Under the pieces are notes generated by a model that saw only the letters and a list, made by a program, of their open reading frames with translations, searched no databases and was not told where the DNA came from. The position numbers and the translations under genes were made by a program. This document shows positions 39,802 to 42,225 of a stretch of DNA of 42,225 bases, one piece after another. Positions within the stretch are counted from its first letter, which is position 1, and the number at the start of each line of letters is the position of its first letter. Origin of the DNA: Saprospiraceae bacterium (GTDB lineage Bacteria > Bacteroidota > Bacteroidia > Chitinophagales > Saprospiraceae); assembly GCA_020630475.1 (NCBI GenBank), contig JAHDBI010000005.1, forward strand, positions 9,848 to 52,072, read 5' to 3'.

Positions 39802-41787
39802 TTATCCATTTTTCAAGTCTAAAATAAAAATCCCATCTTGATGTAAATCATGTATCATCTCCGCTTGTTTTTTGTTTAACTGCTTATGCCAAGTATTTCT
39901 CTCGCCCCATTTCAACCGAGCACTAAGAATAATTTTTTTCTTTACCATTTTTAGTAACGCTCGATCCGTTTCAATGAAAGCTCTGTTGATTAGAAGTAGA
40001 TCAATTTCTTGTTGGCCATTAAATTGACTCAAGCTATTTATCGTTGGTAGAGAATTAAATCCTTTCAAATCGAGTGCATCCTTTTGATATACCTCACGAA
40101 TTCCACGTGATTGGTAATACTTAGAAGTTAAGCTTTGAACATTTACACTATCTAAATCATTGTATAAAACATAAGAACTATTTCCATTGAAAAAATCGAT
40201 GTAATCTCCTTTCCAACTGGCATAAATATTTAATCTACTTTGAGCTTCTAATTGGCTCATTTTTATATTCTGGTAAAGAAATAAGCAACACATACAGAAG
40301 ATAAAGCAAAGTGTTTTTTTCTTATAACCCTGATTGAATTGCAACATCAACACTAAAAGACTCGTGTACAAAATTGCAATTGAAACATGATCAAGAAATA
40401 GCCCGTTGATACTGGCAGATGGTAGAGTTGCTATGCGCTCCATAGACCAATTAAAAACATGAACTAAATCAGAAAGTAAATAACCGATGTAAAGAGAAAT
40501 ATTCGGCAACAGTAGTTCAGTAAAGATTAAACCCAAGCTAAGACATAAAATCACCGTGGCCGCTGGAACGGCGATAATTCCACCCAGCCAAAAATATATT
40601 GGAAACTGACCAAAATAAATGACCATTAAAGGGAAAACTAATATCTGGGCTGCCAAGGATAATGCAATTAAATCCCAAATTCGATTCAACCATTGATTTG
40701 AAAATGAAAACCACGTTGAAATCATTGGAAAAAAGAAAACAATACTGAGCAGTGCAGAATATGAAAACTGGAAACTCAGATTAAACAGTAGATTCGGATT
40801 ATAAACCAACATGAAAAAACCCGAGGCAAAAATGACATTATAAACATTGGATCTTCTCCAAAGTAATTTACTGACAAACACAAGGCTTAACATGGTGGAA
40901 GATCGAACAACGGCTGGAGCTAATCCCGTGATCAATGCAAAGAACCAAATACCCAAAAGAACGACTATATATTTTATACATCGCAATATCCATTTATCTT
41001 CTTTCAACCAAGAGAAAATGAATAACAAGATCATACTGACAATACCAACATGCAAGCCAGAAACGGTCAAAACATGCATTGTACCCGTTAATTTAAATTG
41101 TTCTTGTATCTCTTTACCAAGTGTTTCTTTTGTGCCTAACACCATAGCTGCAGCGACTCCAAAAGAGTCGTCATTACTTAAATGTTTCTTTAATATGGCT
41201 AGAAATTTATTCCGGACATCTAATGCAAAGTTTCTAAAATGGAATGAAGAATTCGCTTTTACTTCTCCTACTTCACGAATAAAAACCTGATGCGTTACCC
41301 CTAGTTGGTTCATATAGGCTTTAAAATCAAATTGAAAGGGATTTAATGGTCCTGATATGGCTTTTAAATGTCCTGAGAATAAAAGGGTATCCCCTATTAA
41401 TATGGACGGCTCTGCTAGTTTCACTAAAATCTTATGATCATGTCTTAACTCATCACATTGCAACTGAGCAATATACTGGCCTTGACCAAAGTGTAATTGA
41501 CGATCAACTATGGCCATGTGTTTTGTACTTCTTTCAATGGGATAACACCCAAGTAAGCTAGTATTATTGGAATATTGTAATACAGATAAAATAGAAACAA
41601 AAAACAATGTGGACATCAAGAAAAAGCCCTTCCAATGATGAGATACTGTAAGATAAAGCAAAAAGTTAAAGGTAATTATTAAAGAGAGATGAAATTCGAA
41701 GGATATAAATCTATACTCTGAGACGGCTAGGACGGCGAGAGTATAGATTATAAAAATCCTGAAAAATGGCACCTCATGAAGATTCAT
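39802..41787 (-). CDS. comEC: ComEC/Rec2-type DNA-uptake channel, without metallo-beta-lactamase domain
   Basis: The start is placed at ATG 41787 (MNLHEVPFFRIF), giving 661 residues; the longer TTG frame to 41850 runs through an inverted repeat. Order: N-terminal helices (about 8-75), an OB-like DUF4131 segment (NPFQFDFKAYMNQLGV), then the competence channel with LTVSGLHVGIVS, GLAPAVVRSSTM and about seven further helices, then a short soluble tail (about 520-661). B. subtilis ComEC ends in a metallo-beta-lactamase-like nuclease domain with HxHxDH. No such motif is visible in the tail here. It would carry single-stranded DNA across the inner membrane during transformation. Confidence 0.85.
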   Translation of the reverse strand: MNLHEVPFFRIFIIYTLAVLAVSEYRFISFEFHLSLIITFNFLLYLTVSHHWKGFFLMSTLFFVSILSVLQYSNNTSLLGCYPIERSTKHMAIVDRQLHFGQGQYIAQLQCDELRHDHKILVKLAEPSILIGDTLLFSGHLKAISGPLNPFQFDFKAYMNQLGVTHQVFIREVGEVKANSSFHFRNFALDVRNKFLAILKKHLSNDDSFGVAAAMVLGTKETLGKEIQEQFKLTGTMHVLTVSGLHVGIVSMILLFIFSWLKEDKWILRCIKYIVVLLGIWFFALITGLAPAVVRSSTMLSLVFVSKLLWRRSNVYNVIFASGFFMLVYNPNLLFNLSFQFSYSALLSIVFFFPMISTWFSFSNQWLNRIWDLIALSLAAQILVFPLMVIYFGQFPIYFWLGGIIAVPAATVILCLSLGLIFTELLLPNISLYIGYLLSDLVHVFNWSMERIATLPSASINGLFLDHVSIAILYTSLLVLMLQFNQGYKKKTLCFIFCMCCLFLYQNIKMSQLEAQSRLNIYASWKGDYIDFFNGNSSYVLYNDLDSVNVQSLTSKYYQSRGIREVYQKDALDLKGFNSLPTINSLSQFNGQQEIDLLLINRAFIETDRALLKMVKKKIILSARLKWGERNTWHKQLNKKQAEMIHDLHQDGIFILDLKNG

Positions 41788-41820
41788 GGTACTATAGTTG
41801 TTTATAATATGATGAGTAAC

Positions 41821-41850
41821 TTGACTGTAACAATTGATAGTTACAGTCAA
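41821..41850. repeat. Perfect 11-base inverted repeat between comEC and fbp
   Basis: TTGACTGTAAC (41821-41831) and GTTACAGTCAA (41840-41850) match exactly around an 8-base centre. It lies 34 bases upstream of the comEC ATG and just upstream of the fbp -33 region, so it is placed as an operator or hairpin for one or both divergent genes. It is not followed by a T-run on either strand. Its GTTACAG core also occurs in the SARP-type sites. Confidence 0.65.
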
Positions 41851-41883
41851 TAGTTAAATACCTTTTTATTCGGTATCTAAACT

Positions 41884-41891
41884 TATATTTG
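41884..41891 (+). promoter_or_regulatory. -7 element of fbp
   Basis: TATATTTG is an exact TAnnTTTG match, 23 bases before the fbp ATG, giving a leader of roughly 17 bases. The expected -33 position reads CTTTTT, so no exact TTG is present there. Confidence 0.5.
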
Positions 41892-41914
41892 CAGAACACA
41901 TATGATACAATAAC

Positions 41915-42225
41915 ATGAGTAAAATAGTTACGCTTGATGAGTTCATCATCAAGAACCAAAAGTCCCATAAGGACGCTACAGGGCAATTAACTCGTCTCCT
42001 TAGGGATATAGGTATTGCTGGAAAAATTATTAATCGAGAAGTCAACAAAGCAGGTCTAGTTAATATCCTAGGCATTGAAGGCTCATCAAACATTTCTGGA
42101 GATGAAGTTCAAAAATTGGACATCTTTTCTAACGAGAAAATCATTGAGTGCCTTAAGACGAATGGAGAATGTTGTGGTATAGCTTCAGAAGAACTGAATG
42201 ATTTTGTAAAGCTTGATGCAGTACC
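41915..42225 (+). CDS. fbp: Fructose-1,6-bisphosphatase class I, N-terminal part
   Basis: The first 103 codons of the gene are present before the window ends. The N-terminus reads VTLDEFIIKNQ, then ATGQLTRLLRDIGIAGKIIN, REVNKAGLV, EVQKLDIFSNEKI and CCGIASEELNDFV. The GIASEE segment carries the metal-binding Glu pair of class I enzymes. The enzyme hydrolyses fructose-1,6-bisphosphate in gluconeogenesis. Class I enzymes have about 330-340 residues, so roughly two thirds are missing. It is divergent from comEC, with a -7 element and a perfect inverted repeat in between. Confidence 0.93.
   Translation, partial: MSKIVTLDEFIIKNQKSHKDATGQLTRLLRDIGIAGKIINREVNKAGLVNILGIEGSSNISGDEVQKLDIFSNEKIIECLKTNGECCGIASEELNDFVKLDAV

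Noticed and set aside
40847..41290. A 147-codon plus-strand frame opposite comEC.
   Set aside because: It is antisense to well-conserved ComEC motifs and has no start signal or domain of its own.

Overview
The window reads as chromosomal DNA of a free-living Bacteroidota bacterium, most likely a Saprospiria/Lewinella-like marine relative. The evidence: low GC judged by eye; a type IX secretion sorting domain on a giant SprB-repeat metalloprotease; Bacteroidota-style promoters (TTTG, 18 bases, TAnnTTTG); almost no Shine-Dalgarno sequences and several TTG/GTG starts; a PUR-family (DUF3276) protein; and paired ExbD genes. Genes are tightly packed. No stretch over 300 bases lacks a gene, and I saw no tRNA, rRNA, CRISPR array, transposase or phage gene.

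Layout. 1-1105: start of topA (leaving the window on the minus strand), a DUF6794-like secreted protein and a small membrane protein. 1223-9027: the SprB/M43 protease, an amidotransferase-like periplasmic protein and a divergent membrane VWA-like protein. 9081-11891: a hydrolase, then a two-gene unit pairing a membrane-anchored helix-hairpin-helix protein with a membrane-anchored OmpA protein. 12177-16348: folC-ubiX facing an overlapping thioesterase-YihY-transglutaminase operon. 16446-22444: a plus-strand block with a coiled-coil protein, a PspA-like protein with two membrane helices, a substrate-binding protein fused to OmpA, and the permease and ATPase of a NitT/TauT-type ABC transporter. 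22545-30789: a putative neutral-lipid storage locus. 30844-33642: lipoproteins, including an Ig-like/DM13 lipoprotein beside an outer-membrane barrel. 33829-38652: ExbB, ExbD, ExbD, TonB, an ABC exporter and the PUR protein. 38748-42225: two lipoproteins, ComEC and the start of fbp.

The strongest candidate for an undescribed system is 22545-30789. An acyltransferase-HAD-acyltransferase fusion can make phosphatidate and perhaps diacylglycerol. A wax ester synthase/diacylglycerol acyltransferase fused to an SCP2 lipid-carrier domain could then make triacylglycerol or wax ester, and a lipase-like hydrolase could mobilise it. Beside them lie two paralogous phasin-like helical proteins (one with a basic, histone-like tail), a WRG/coiled-coil protein and a SARP/BTAD regulator. 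Two promoters in the locus carry 7-base direct repeats with an 11-base period, the layout of SARP operators, each exactly 10 bases from a -7-like element. This suggests regulated lipid-inclusion biogenesis in Bacteroidota.

The second candidate is 16446-22444, an envelope module joining PspA-like coiled coils to an ABC importer whose binding protein is anchored in the inner membrane and carries a peptidoglycan-binding domain.
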